Source of the DNA: a virus
Length of the DNA stretch: 64,000 nucleotides
Reading direction: 5' to 3' (one strand)
IMG/VR virus record: IMGVR_UViG_3300043464_001711
Coordinates: 29,998 to 93,997 of that record
Positions 43,770-53,179 of this stretch are shown here, piece after piece. Below the pieces are notes generated by a model. It was not told the origin of the DNA. It saw nothing but the letters and a program-made list of their open reading frames with translations, and searched no databases. The position numbers were made by a program, and so were the translations under genes. Position 1 is the stretch's first letter. Every line of letters starts with the position of its first letter.

Positions 43770-43944
43770 AAGACATTTAATAGAAATTGTCTATTACATG
43801 GTTAAACATTTAAGATTTAGTTATACAGATGTTTTAAAAATGCCTGTTTGGGAGAGAGCTCTTTATATTGACCTTTGGCAAAAAGAAATGGAAGAACAAC
43901 AAAAACAATATAAAAAGGCTCAATCTAAAGGTAAGAGTAGATAA
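43732..43944 (+). CDS. Overlapping 70-codon frame, C-terminal part of a tail-assembly chaperone fusion
   Basis: The frame begins with a TTG and no ribosome signal; a first ATG at 43798 would give only 48 residues. The sequence EYRRHLIEIVYYMVKHLRFSYTDVLKMPVWER is helical and ends in a charged Gln/Lys tail. The F-S-Y-x-D-V-x-x-MP-x-x-ER pattern is common in the short C-terminal parts of tail-chaperone fusions. Conserved-looking sequence upstream of the only ATG suggests translation by frameshifting from the 43008 gene. Confidence 0.6.
   Translation: MDSTFFGLTLEYRRHLIEIVYYMVKHLRFSYTDVLKMPVWERALYIDLWQKEMEEQQKQYKKAQSKGKSR
43743..43749 (+). promoter_or_regulatory. Candidate ribosomal frameshift site (T7 run)
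   Basis: TTTTTTT read as TTT-TTT-TGG in the gp26-like frame. A shift of +1 (or -2) gives TTT-TTT-GGC and continues into the 70-residue frame, producing a fusion of about 311-312 residues. A -1 shift would stop at once. Confidence 0.55.
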
Positions 43945-43958
43945 AACAAAATTAAGGC

Positions 43959-43967
43959 ATATTTATC
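43959..43967 (+). promoter_or_regulatory. Candidate late promoter motif ATATTTATC
   Basis: One base from consensus, 19 nt before the ATG at 43987. Confidence 0.45.
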
Positions 43968-43986
43968 AATAAAAAAGAATCTAAAA

Positions 43987-45792
43987 ATGCCTAAAAATAT
44001 CAGAGAAATATTAAAAGAGTATGATCAAAAGTTAGAGGAATCTCTAACTTTTGGTGCTTCTATGAATGAAGATGCTTTAAATAATTTATTAAACCCACAG
44101 GCAAATCCATCAAAAACAAAAGCACCAGGTTTAGATCCCAAGGACGACCCTTCAGGAGCAAAAAGTGGTGGTAGAGCTTCTTTTTTATTACAAAACGTAA
44201 AAAATAATTTACGTTCAGTGGGTTTTACTCTTGATGATTTAGAAAAACAAAAAACTATCGCACAATTAATTCCAGCTCCTTTTGGTTTTAAATTTTCACT
44301 TTTATGGCCAAAAGAAAATGAGTGGGGTGAAAAAAAATATGTAACCCTAAAAATTGGGGACCAAGAGATAGAATGTGATAGAGTTGATACTAGAGCACAA
44401 GTAAGAAACCCTAATTTAAAAGGTAGATTGGTTTTATCAACAAAATTAGGTCCAGATATTATTTTTATTGACCCTGTTGAATTAACTAGAACTTTTGGTG
44501 GTGATGCGGGTAAGTTACCTCCAGGTAAAAAAGGTGAAAATTATAAAAGATTATTAGAAGAAGGTGTTACATATAAAGTACAGGTAGATTCAGATGTACT
44601 TGTTGGTGGTGAAAGTGATGATGAAAAAGAAGAAGAACCAATTAAAGAAGTACCAATACCTGAAGAAATAACTTCAGGAAAAAATAGGAATGAAATTTTT
44701 AGACTTCTACTAAGAGGTTTTGGTAAATACAATGGATTAGTTGTATTTGGTGACGGTTTTAATAATATAGATGATGCTAGGGAATACGCTAGACTACAAA
44801 GAGGTTTAAAATCAGGTAAAACTACAAAAGAAGAATTAGCTGATTTTAGGGAAAAAGCTGAACGTGATGCTTATAGTATGATGATAGCCAATTTAAGAAA
44901 ATCTTATCCAACTAACTTCTTTAAAGGTTTATCAAAAGCCTTCCCCGAATTTAACATACAGTATGCTAAACAATCAATGGATGAGGATTATAACCTTTCT
45001 GAGGATGTAGATAACGATGATAAATATAAAAGGTGGAATCTTGTCTTTCCTGGTAAAGTTATTGGTACTAAAACAATAGATAACCTAGATAAAAATATCA
45101 GGGAATTTATGATAGCCGTTAAAAAATGGTTTGCTGTACCTGTTGCTGGTATTGATGGTAAAAAAAGAAGTTACACTATTAATTACGATGAAGATAAAGT
45201 TAATCAATATTGGGAAACTTTTTATGGTAATAAAAAAAATGAATCAAAATTATCTTTATCTAACATTTTAAAAGAAATGTTAAATGAAGAGCAGATAATA
45301 AATAATAAGACACCTAAGTTTCCACAATATTTTCTCCTTAAGATTGAAAATGGTGGTTTACAAACCATAGATGAATCACAATCTGATGTTGAATCTAGGG
45401 TTCAAAAGGCTACTGGCCAAAAACAATCTGGATTTTTTGACGCCATTTTATTTAAAACTTCATACTCACTTGATAAAGATGGGGGTGATATTTCTGAATC
45501 TTCGGCTGATTTATTACTAGGATACGCTAATATTAAAAATGCTCCATCCGATGGAAAAGCTAAGATTGATATGGATTACGACTCAAATGGTGTGGTCGGA
45601 TCAAATAGTATTGTAGAAATAGTGGGTGATCCAGAAGGAGTTAATTCAAAATTAAAAAATCAAATCATTAGTAGAGGAAAAATGAGGATTAAAAAATCTA
45701 TAAAAAAACCGGGTTATTTAATGCTTTATTACCCATCATTAGAATTGGGTGGTCAGAAAAACTACAAATGGGATGAAATATCAAATACATAA
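43987..45792 (+). CDS. Putative virion protein with N-terminal and internal ILKE peptides (601 residues)
   Basis: Starts MPKNIREILKEYDQKLEESL and repeats a similar peptide at about residue 422 (LSLSNILKEMLNEEQI). This divides the protein into a disordered front, a central domain (LIPAPFGFKFSLLWPKENEWGEKKYVTLKIGD; LLLRGFGKYNGLVVFGDGFNNIDDA), and a C-terminal domain (FPQYFLLKIENGGLQTIDES). It reads as two modules each preceded by a targeting/cleavage peptide. No enzymatic signature. The position between tail chaperone and tape measure suggests tail-associated or internal role; uncertain. Confidence 0.55.
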   Translation: MPKNIREILKEYDQKLEESLTFGASMNEDALNNLLNPQANPSKTKAPGLDPKDDPSGAKSGGRASFLLQNVKNNLRSVGFTLDDLEKQKTIAQLIPAPFGFKFSLLWPKENEWGEKKYVTLKIGDQEIECDRVDTRAQVRNPNLKGRLVLSTKLGPDIIFIDPVELTRTFGGDAGKLPPGKKGENYKRLLEEGVTYKVQVDSDVLVGGESDDEKEEEPIKEVPIPEEITSGKNRNEIFRLLLRGFGKYNGLVVFGDGFNNIDDAREYARLQRGLKSGKTTKEELADFREKAERDAYSMMIANLRKSYPTNFFKGLSKAFPEFNIQYAKQSMDEDYNLSEDVDNDDKYKRWNLVFPGKVIGTKTIDNLDKNIREFMIAVKKWFAVPVAGIDGKKRSYTINYDEDKVNQYWETFYGNKKNESKLSLSNILKEMLNEEQIINNKTPKFPQYFLLKIENGGLQTIDESQSDVESRVQKATGQKQSGFFDAILFKTSYSLDKDGGDISESSADLLLGYANIKNAPSDGKAKIDMDYDSNGVVGSNSIVEIVGDPEGVNSKLKNQIISRGKMRIKKSIKKPGYLMLYYPSLELGGQKNYKWDEISNT

Positions 45793-45799
45793 GTTTTAA

Positions 45800-48592
45800 A
45801 TGGCTGACGAAAATTTTAAACAGAACAAAAAAGATGCTGAGGATTACTACAAAACCCAGCTCAATATAGCCAAAGTTATTAAAGAAATAACTAGTGACTA
45901 TACTACTTATGGTGCGGCTGTAAAAAAGGCAAAAGAAAACGCTCAAGCTATTAGAGAGGCTGAGAAAGAAATTCTTAGGTTATCACAAATTAAAACAAAA
46001 GAAGCTCAAGCTTTACTTGAAAAGGAAAAAACTAATCTTGAATATCTAAAAACATATAATAAAGAATTACTTAAAACTAGTAATTTATTAAAATCAGGCT
46101 TTAGTTCAATTACAAAGTCTATTGGTGGTGCTTTATCACAAGGGTTTACTAAAATTCTTCAGAATTACAATGAAATGGACAAGTATGCTAGACAATCTAC
46201 TATACAAGTAGGTATGTCAGTTACTAGAATGAACCAATTCAGAAAAACCGCACAACAATCAGCTGCTGAACTAGCTAACCTCGGTATGGAGGCTGGTGCA
46301 GCTGGTAAAATGCAACAAGCCTTTGCTGACCAAACAGGTAGACAATTGATGTTAACTCAAAAGTCTATAGAGTCTATGGCTGCTCTAGCTAATACAACAG
46401 GTATGTCAGCGGAACAAATGGCTGGTATGGTTGGTAGTATGGATGCCGTAGGTAAAAGTTCAGGTTCTGCTGTTCAAGTAATAGATGAAATAGTAAAAAG
46501 AACAAATTCGTTAGGTTTAAATACTAGCAACGTAATGGAAAAAGTAGAGAAAAACATTGGGTTGCTTAATAAACTTAGTTTTAAAAGTGGTGTTAGAGGT
46601 TTAGCACAAATGGCTAGATATTCTGAAAAATATAAATTGTCAATGGAGGCCGCGGCAGGTTTCGCCGAAAAGGTAATGAGACCTGAAGGTGCGATTGATG
46701 CTGCAGCAAATTTACAAGTTTTAGGTGGTAGTTTAGCACAAATGGGTGACGCTTTTCAATTAATGGGTCAGGCTAGAAATAACCCTGAAGAATTTATGAA
46801 AAGTATTACTAAAGCCGCATCAGAAACAGCTAAATGGGATCAAGCAACTAAAGAATTTAAAGTTAGTGCTTACCAAATGGATAGATTAAGGGAAGCTTCT
46901 GAAGCTACTGGTATATCGGTAGATGAGTTGGTTCAAACAGCTAAACAAACAGCCAAAATTAATATGTTTGGTGACCTAGTAAAAATAAAAGGTGATGATA
47001 AAGAATTCCTAACCAGTGTAATGGAAATGGATAGTAAAGGTCAGGCTTTTGTTTTTGATGAAAAGGGGTCTAAACAATATCTAAAAAATATGACCGCCAC
47101 TGAACAACAAAATTTAGCCACTACTTTAAAGGCTGAAGAAGATTCGGCACGCGAAAGAGCTATCACAATGCAAACAACACAAGAACGTGTCTTTAATAAC
47201 TTAGATAGATTATTAGCTGATTTTTTCCCTGAAATTGGTAAGTTTGATGATTCAATAAGAGGTACTATTGAAGGTTTCTTTGATAAAGCTTTTGAATGGT
47301 TAAAACAACTTAAAGGTTCCTTCAGTTGGGTAGGTAAACTAATAGTAGGTTTAATGGCTTTTGCGGCCGCAGCACCGATACTTGGTACCATATTGGGACC
47401 AATATGGTCGTTCGCGATGGGAAAATGGTTTGCAAAAGGTATTACTTCTGGAATGGCACAAGGAAAATTAACACAACAATTAATGGGTGGTGGAAATGAT
47501 TCAAATATGGTACGGTCCAAAAGTGGTAAAATGTATGATGCTAATAGTCCACAAGGAAAAATGATTAGAACTAAGGGTGGTACACAACCGCTAAGTGGAG
47601 GACAATCTGGAGTAGCTCAAGGTGCTTCACAAACAGGTGATTCAGCTGGTAAGTCAGCTACTAATATGTTAAAAGGAGCTGCCGCTATTTTAATTTTATC
47701 AGCAGCTTTATTTGTATTCGCTAAAGCTTTACAGGAATTTGATAAACTACAAAATGGTTGGTCTACATTAGCTTTAGCCGCGGCTAGTCTACTTGTTTTA
47801 TCTGGTGCTTTATTTGTGGTAGGTAAAGTGGTTGGTCAGTCAGCTACTCAAATGTTATTAGGTTCTGTCGCTATTGCCGCTTTAGGAGTGGCTTTAATAC
47901 CTTTTGCTTACGCTATGTCTTTACTTGGTGGTGTAGGTGTGGGTACTATGTTAGGAGCCGCACTTGCTTTAGGTGCTTTTGCGTTAGCGGCGTTTTTAAT
48001 GGGTGGAGCTCTTGTACCAATTTTATTGGGTTCAGTAGCGATTATTGCTTTGAGTGGGGCTTTAATGTTGTTTGGTTTAGCTCTACAAATAGTAGCTCCT
48101 GGAATGGAGATGTTCTTGTCCTCACTATCAAAATTACCTTCTTTGATTGGACCGTCATTAATGTTTGGTCCGGCATTATTAATGATGTCTGGTGGTATTT
48201 TTGCTTTATCAGCCTCTTTATTAGCTTTAGGTGCTGCTTGGTGGATTGGGGGTAGTGCTTTCACTAGTTTAACTTCTAGTTTAGCCTCAATACAAAAAAT
48301 AGATAGTAAAGGTATATACTCAGCTGTTAATAGTATTAATAGACTAAATACAGAAAAAGTTGAAGCCCTTAAAGAATTAGCTTCGTCACTTTCATGGGCA
48401 TCAATGTTCGGTGGTGGAATAAAAGTGGAGTTCGATGATGTAGAAGTTAGTGGAACAATTAACCTTAAAGATAGTGGTGGTAACGTTAAGAAAACTATTT
48501 TGGATGACTCACAATTTATTACTGAACTTAAGAGAAAAGTTTTTGGAGCCGCTTCAAAAGACAAAACTTCTAAATATCCAAAGCCAAAATAG
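45800..48592 (+). CDS. Tape measure protein
   Basis: 930 residues. Long Lys/Gln/Ala-rich coiled coil at the start (about 1-100), then a Met/Ala-rich helical body (MEAGAAGKMQQAFADQTGRQLMLTQ, TTGMSAEQMAGMVGSMDAVGKSS, ATGISVDELVQTAKQ), and several long hydrophobic stretches in the second half (VGKLIVGLMAFAAAAPILGTI; ILILSAALFVFAKAL; further segments to about 870). This is the usual structure of contractile-tail tape measures, which fix tail length and are ejected to help DNA cross the membrane. It starts 7 nt after the preceding gene and ends with TAG. Confidence 0.88.
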   Translation: MADENFKQNKKDAEDYYKTQLNIAKVIKEITSDYTTYGAAVKKAKENAQAIREAEKEILRLSQIKTKEAQALLEKEKTNLEYLKTYNKELLKTSNLLKSGFSSITKSIGGALSQGFTKILQNYNEMDKYARQSTIQVGMSVTRMNQFRKTAQQSAAELANLGMEAGAAGKMQQAFADQTGRQLMLTQKSIESMAALANTTGMSAEQMAGMVGSMDAVGKSSGSAVQVIDEIVKRTNSLGLNTSNVMEKVEKNIGLLNKLSFKSGVRGLAQMARYSEKYKLSMEAAAGFAEKVMRPEGAIDAAANLQVLGGSLAQMGDAFQLMGQARNNPEEFMKSITKAASETAKWDQATKEFKVSAYQMDRLREASEATGISVDELVQTAKQTAKINMFGDLVKIKGDDKEFLTSVMEMDSKGQAFVFDEKGSKQYLKNMTATEQQNLATTLKAEEDSARERAITMQTTQERVFNNLDRLLADFFPEIGKFDDSIRGTIEGFFDKAFEWLKQLKGSFSWVGKLIVGLMAFAAAAPILGTILGPIWSFAMGKWFAKGITSGMAQGKLTQQLMGGGNDSNMVRSKSGKMYDANSPQGKMIRTKGGTQPLSGGQSGVAQGASQTGDSAGKSATNMLKGAAAILILSAALFVFAKALQEFDKLQNGWSTLALAAASLLVLSGALFVVGKVVGQSATQMLLGSVAIAALGVALIPFAYAMSLLGGVGVGTMLGAALALGAFALAAFLMGGALVPILLGSVAIIALSGALMLFGLALQIVAPGMEMFLSSLSKLPSLIGPSLMFGPALLMMSGGIFALSASLLALGAAWWIGGSAFTSLTSSLASIQKIDSKGIYSAVNSINRLNTEKVEALKELASSLSWASMFGGGIKVEFDDVEVSGTINLKDSGGNVKKTILDDSQFITELKRKVFGAASKDKTSKYPKPK

Positions 48593-48718
48593 GCAAATAA
48601 TATAATAATAATATTTAATTATATATTAATTTATTTATCTATTAATAGTAGCTTCTAAGCGCAAAATTGATAAGTAAATTTGAATATGTAAATATTTATA
48701 TAAAAAATATTAGAAAAT
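48593..48718 (+). promoter_or_regulatory. Gap before the hub protein gene, with late motif
   Basis: 126 bp of AT-rich DNA without an open frame. It contains ATATTTATA at 48692-48700, 18 nt before the ATG at 48719. No terminator hairpin was identified after the tape measure gene. Confidence 0.45.
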
Positions 48719-51700
48719 ATGCCTAATGATATAAACCCAAATGATTATAATATAGATTTCTTCTCTACCCAAAGTCTAGGTGTCACTACGGCAACTAATT
48801 TTAGGGATTATCTTTTAAATAAAAATCTAACAGAAATACCTGAAGAATTGGTTAATGGTGCTGCAGGTAATTTTAGTAGTAAATATGCAGAAAAGGGGGC
48901 AGAGAAGTCTATTAACTATACTCAGATATCTGACCCTGGTAATGTTGATGAGTGGATACTAGAGGGTAACTATAGTGTTAGTTCACATGAGGTGAGAGAT
49001 ATTGGCATGTTAAAAGGAAATCAATATGGACCACCTTCAATTCAAGCATATTCGTATAATAACCCTGAATTAATAGATGAAAGTACTGGGTTTTTACAAT
49101 ACCCAACTTCAACTGGAGGAGATGATTTTAAACAAGTTTTATTAAGTGACCAATTAATAGGTTTAGGACCTGGTGTTTCAATTAATTTTCCCTCAGATTT
49201 AAATGATATCGCAAAAGAAAGAAGAAAAGAAGAGGCTATTAATAGGGTAAAACTTAAAGCCGAAAATAATATTTTAGGTAAATTAAATTTAGACCCATTC
49301 GGTTTATTAGCTGGACAAGATTTAATTTTAAAAGATTATAAAATTACAACTAACCCAACCATTGGGGGTAAAATATTAGAGTTTTTTACTGATGCTGTTG
49401 ATATAAATATTCCTGTTAGTCCAATACCAACAAATGCTTTTGGTAAATATGGTGATACAGATGGTCCTGAGGCTTATTCAGATATAATGAAATCTACTGG
49501 TTCAGGTACAAAAGCTTTAATATACAACTCTGTTTCAGTTAATAAATACGGACCGACTTTAAGTGAACCTAAAGGTTTGTTAGCTAATGTTTTTGGTGCA
49601 GGTCAAGCTTCACAAAAAAACACGTATTTGACTCCACCTACTGAATTAATAAATAATGATTTATTTAATCTACCTATTGTAGATAAAATTAACAGAGCTG
49701 TAGGTAAAGCCGTTGACGCTATAACAAAAACACAAATAGAGAATGATAGTACAATTCTTCTACCAACTGAAAATCTCAATCCTTCGATAACATTAGATGG
49801 TATCCAACAAAATGCTCAAGCTGGTTTTGATACACTACCTAGTTCGGGTCTTATCGACACTTGGAATTTAACAGGTCCTACTAAAAAAATAGAAATACCT
49901 GGGGTTCCATTTTCAATACCTATACCTGATGACGGACCTGACGGACCTATTGGTACTAAAATACCTTTAGATGTAAGTGAAGATTTTTATCCTGGTAACG
50001 CCGCTAGTAACGGTTCTAAAAACAATGGTGTATCTTATGATAGAGGTATGTATTGGGGTAATCAAACTAGTAATCCATTTAGAAAAGGTATATTAAAATA
50101 CACACAAGACTTAATTAATAATTCTAGAAATACTAAAGATTATAAAGATAAGGCTAGATATATTGGGGCTTCTAATGATGCTTCTAATTTTGACAGTACA
50201 ACAGGGAGACATAAAAATTATTCAATGGGTAACACTGTTACTGACGCTGAAAATAAATTTTATTGTCGTTCTTGGTCAGTTAGAAACCCTTATAGAAAAG
50301 TTAGTGATTTAGTTAGACATGGTGGTGGTACTGAAGCAAATAGAAGAAGTTTAACAAGAGAAGATTTAAATTTAAGTGTTTTAGCCGATAATGGTTTTGT
50401 TAAAGTAGCTCCTTATTATAATGCTGGTATGGCTAAAGATATAATAGAGGGTAATATTAAATCTAATTTAGAGGGTGAAACATTAAACCTAGGTAACCCA
50501 TCTGTACAAAAATATATGTTGTCTATTGAAAATTTAGCTTGGCAAAATACAGAACATATATTACACGTACCACCTTGTGAGGTTGGACCTAATGGGGGTA
50601 GAATAATGTGGTTCCCACCATATAATATTAGTTTTACAGATAACTCAAGCGTTAACTGGGAAGCAACTTCTTTTATTGGTAGAGGTGAACCTGTTTATAC
50701 TTATAATAATACAGAAAGAACTGGTACTCTTACATTTACCTTAATAATTGACCATTCTATGGCAATGACAGAAATAAAAGAAAAGGGTGAATACGCTTTA
50801 TTTAGATATTTTGCTGGTTGTGAAGATCCTTTAGAAGTTTTTACTGCTATGGTACCAAAAGCCGTTAATGAGGAAGTAAAAGTACAACAACAAGTACAAG
50901 AAGACGTACCCAACCCAAATTCAACAGTAAAAGAAGAAGAATTTAAAGTTACAAAACCAACACCACCACCAACAGATAAAATACAATTTTATTTTAGAAA
51001 TGCTCGTAGTTTTGAAAAAGATACTATTGGTACTAATTTAGAAACAGAATTAGGACCTAATGCTAATGAACAACCACCTAATTATAAAGCAGAATATACT
51101 AGATTATGGCCTAATGGTTATTTAAGATCTAATGCGAATAATGTACCGGCTACTATAATTTCTGATGGTACAACAATACCTAACCCAGCTTATACTGCAA
51201 CAACAACAAGTCAATTAGATTCTTTAAATGAGGTAGCTTATCAAGATATGTCTAAGTTAATAGATTTTTTATTAACACCTGATGGTAAAAGATATAAAAT
51301 TAAAATTATTGGTAAAACAAGTGACGCTGGACCAACAACAGGGCAAAAAAGTAACCAAAAATTGGCACAAGCTAGGGCTAATTCTACAAAAAATTATTTA
51401 TTAAAAAATATTTTAGAAATTGAGGGTAACTTAACCGATCCAAAATTTAAAGCAACTAATTTAGGTTCAGAAAGTACATACCCAACAGAGTCGGAATGGA
51501 AAGACAGTACTCTAAGATGGGAAGTTTTAGCGGTAGGTGAAAACGATGCAAGTTTATCGGTATCTTACGATGAAGGTACAGGACAAAAGAAAGAATCGAA
51601 AGATGATAATAGAAAATTTGGTGATACGCAAACAAGTGTACCTGCGGCAATAAGAAACAGAACTACTTTAATTATATTAGAATATAATAAAGAAATTGAT

Positions 51701-53167
51701 GATTCAATTATAGGACCGGCACAACAAACAGACCCTAATGCTGGTGCAAGTTCTGAAGAAAACATAAAAACAATACCCGAAGTAACAGTAACACCTAAAA
51801 ATAATAATAAAAATCAAAATACTGAAACACAACCTTCAGCTGAAGAAAAACTACAAAAACAAAGACAAGAAGAATTAGCCAAAGCTTTAGCCGCTAAAGC
51901 TAGTAGATATATGGCTTGGGAATGTTCTTATTTCAATAAAATGCAACAAGAAGATTCTTTTATTTATGAATCTTTACAAGAAAAATTAAAATATTTTCAC
52001 CCAGCATTTCATTCAATGACACCTGAAGGATTTAATGCTAGATTAACATTTTTAAAACAATGCACTAGACAAGGACCTAATATTGCTGTAGGTGAACCTA
52101 GTAATTTGGCTTTTGGTAAACCACCAATTTGTGTGTTAAGAGTAGGTGATTTTTACCATACTAAAATAGTGATAGATTCTGTTAGTTTTTCTTTTGATCC
52201 ATTACAATGGGATTTAAATCCTGAAGGTATAGGTGTACAACCTATGTTATGTAATGTTGATTTAAGTTTCAAATTTATTGGTGGTTCTTCATTAGGTGGA
52301 CCTATAACACAACTACAAAATGCAGTATCATTTAACTTCTTTGCTAATACAGCTTTATATAACCCAAGAGTGATTTATCAGTCGGCTGGAGACTATGTAA
52401 CTAAGAGACGTGACCCATTAACAGATCAAATAACTGAAACTAAAGTTAGTACAACCAATACTAAAGGTAAGAATTTTGAATATGGAGCTTATATGACACC
52501 TACACAGTCATTTAAAATAGAATCAGCTAATAACTCAACGTCTGAACAATCAGGTAAAGATAGTATTAATTCTACTGGTGACCTATCACAAGCACAAACA
52601 GCTAAACAACAAAATGATCAAGGAATTGTTGGTAAAGACGCTACACCATCAGAAGAAAATAAAACTAGAATTGAAGACGCTGTTAGTGAAGACCAAAAAG
52701 TGAATGAGAATACAGATAATAAAGGTGTGGGTGATGCTAATAAGGGTGGTAATGAAAACAAAACAATAAAAGGTTTTGATAAGAAAAAAGGTGTATATAC
52801 GGTACAATACGCACAAGTATTAACATTTAAACCTTTTGGTGATAAGAAAACACAAAGTGATACTAGTTATGAAAAACTGAAAATACCAGTAGGAACAACA
52901 GTCACTATTTTGGATTTAACTGGTGATGGAGTAAAAGAAGTTGTTATATCACAAACCATAAACACAAAAACCAGCAAAACTTTCTACAATAAATTTAGTT
53001 TAAATTGTGGTGGTAATAATGGTCTAGATTTCTTATCAAACAGTTATAATGGTTATGAGGGACTTACTGATGGTGGTTATTATTCTAATAGTACATTAGC
53101 TAATGTATTAAGACCTATTTTTTGTAAAGGTAATGTCCCAAAAACAAAAAAAGAATTAACTACTTAA
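48719..53167 (+). CDS. Large baseplate hub/tube-initiation-like protein with inserted OmpA-like domain
   Basis: 1482 residues. Two separate tail-tube-like strand regions are seen: about 610-705 (HVPPCEVGPNGGRIMWFPPYNISF, then ERTGTLTFTLIID) and about 1070-1220 (NARLTFLKQCTRQ; ICVLRVGDFYHTKIVIDSVSFSFDP). These are typical of LysM-partnered hub/tube-end proteins. Between them lies a segment (about 835-990) like an OmpA peptidoglycan-binding domain (DFLLTPDGKRYKIKIIGKTSDAG, NQKLAQARANSTKNYLL, RNRTTLIILEYN). Low-complexity linkers flank it, suggesting insertion. The OmpA-like part could grip host peptidoglycan during ejection. The next gene encodes the LysM protein. Confidence 0.65.
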   Translation: MPNDINPNDYNIDFFSTQSLGVTTATNFRDYLLNKNLTEIPEELVNGAAGNFSSKYAEKGAEKSINYTQISDPGNVDEWILEGNYSVSSHEVRDIGMLKGNQYGPPSIQAYSYNNPELIDESTGFLQYPTSTGGDDFKQVLLSDQLIGLGPGVSINFPSDLNDIAKERRKEEAINRVKLKAENNILGKLNLDPFGLLAGQDLILKDYKITTNPTIGGKILEFFTDAVDINIPVSPIPTNAFGKYGDTDGPEAYSDIMKSTGSGTKALIYNSVSVNKYGPTLSEPKGLLANVFGAGQASQKNTYLTPPTELINNDLFNLPIVDKINRAVGKAVDAITKTQIENDSTILLPTENLNPSITLDGIQQNAQAGFDTLPSSGLIDTWNLTGPTKKIEIPGVPFSIPIPDDGPDGPIGTKIPLDVSEDFYPGNAASNGSKNNGVSYDRGMYWGNQTSNPFRKGILKYTQDLINNSRNTKDYKDKARYIGASNDASNFDSTTGRHKNYSMGNTVTDAENKFYCRSWSVRNPYRKVSDLVRHGGGTEANRRSLTREDLNLSVLADNGFVKVAPYYNAGMAKDIIEGNIKSNLEGETLNLGNPSVQKYMLSIENLAWQNTEHILHVPPCEVGPNGGRIMWFPPYNISFTDNSSVNWEATSFIGRGEPVYTYNNTERTGTLTFTLIIDHSMAMTEIKEKGEYALFRYFAGCEDPLEVFTAMVPKAVNEEVKVQQQVQEDVPNPNSTVKEEEFKVTKPTPPPTDKIQFYFRNARSFEKDTIGTNLETELGPNANEQPPNYKAEYTRLWPNGYLRSNANNVPATIISDGTTIPNPAYTATTTSQLDSLNEVAYQDMSKLIDFLLTPDGKRYKIKIIGKTSDAGPTTGQKSNQKLAQARANSTKNYLLKNILEIEGNLTDPKFKATNLGSESTYPTESEWKDSTLRWEVLAVGENDASLSVSYDEGTGQKKESKDDNRKFGDTQTSVPAAIRNRTTLIILEYNKEIDDSIIGPAQQTDPNAGASSEENIKTIPEVTVTPKNNNKNQNTETQPSAEEKLQKQRQEELAKALAAKASRYMAWECSYFNKMQQEDSFIYESLQEKLKYFHPAFHSMTPEGFNARLTFLKQCTRQGPNIAVGEPSNLAFGKPPICVLRVGDFYHTKIVIDSVSFSFDPLQWDLNPEGIGVQPMLCNVDLSFKFIGGSSLGGPITQLQNAVSFNFFANTALYNPRVIYQSAGDYVTKRRDPLTDQITETKVSTTNTKGKNFEYGAYMTPTQSFKIESANNSTSEQSGKDSINSTGDLSQAQTAKQQNDQGIVGKDATPSEENKTRIEDAVSEDQKVNENTDNKGVGDANKGGNENKTIKGFDKKKGVYTVQYAQVLTFKPFGDKKTQSDTSYEKLKIPVGTTVTILDLTGDGVKEVVISQTINTKTSKTFYNKFSLNCGGNNGLDFLSNSYNGYEGLTDGGYYSNSTLANVLRPIFCKGNVPKTKKELTT

Positions 53168-53179
53168 TAAAAAAATAAT

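Noticed and set aside
47908-48564. 218-residue antisense frame in the tape measure gene
   Set aside because: Composition mirrors the Ala/Gly-rich tape measure; no independent support.
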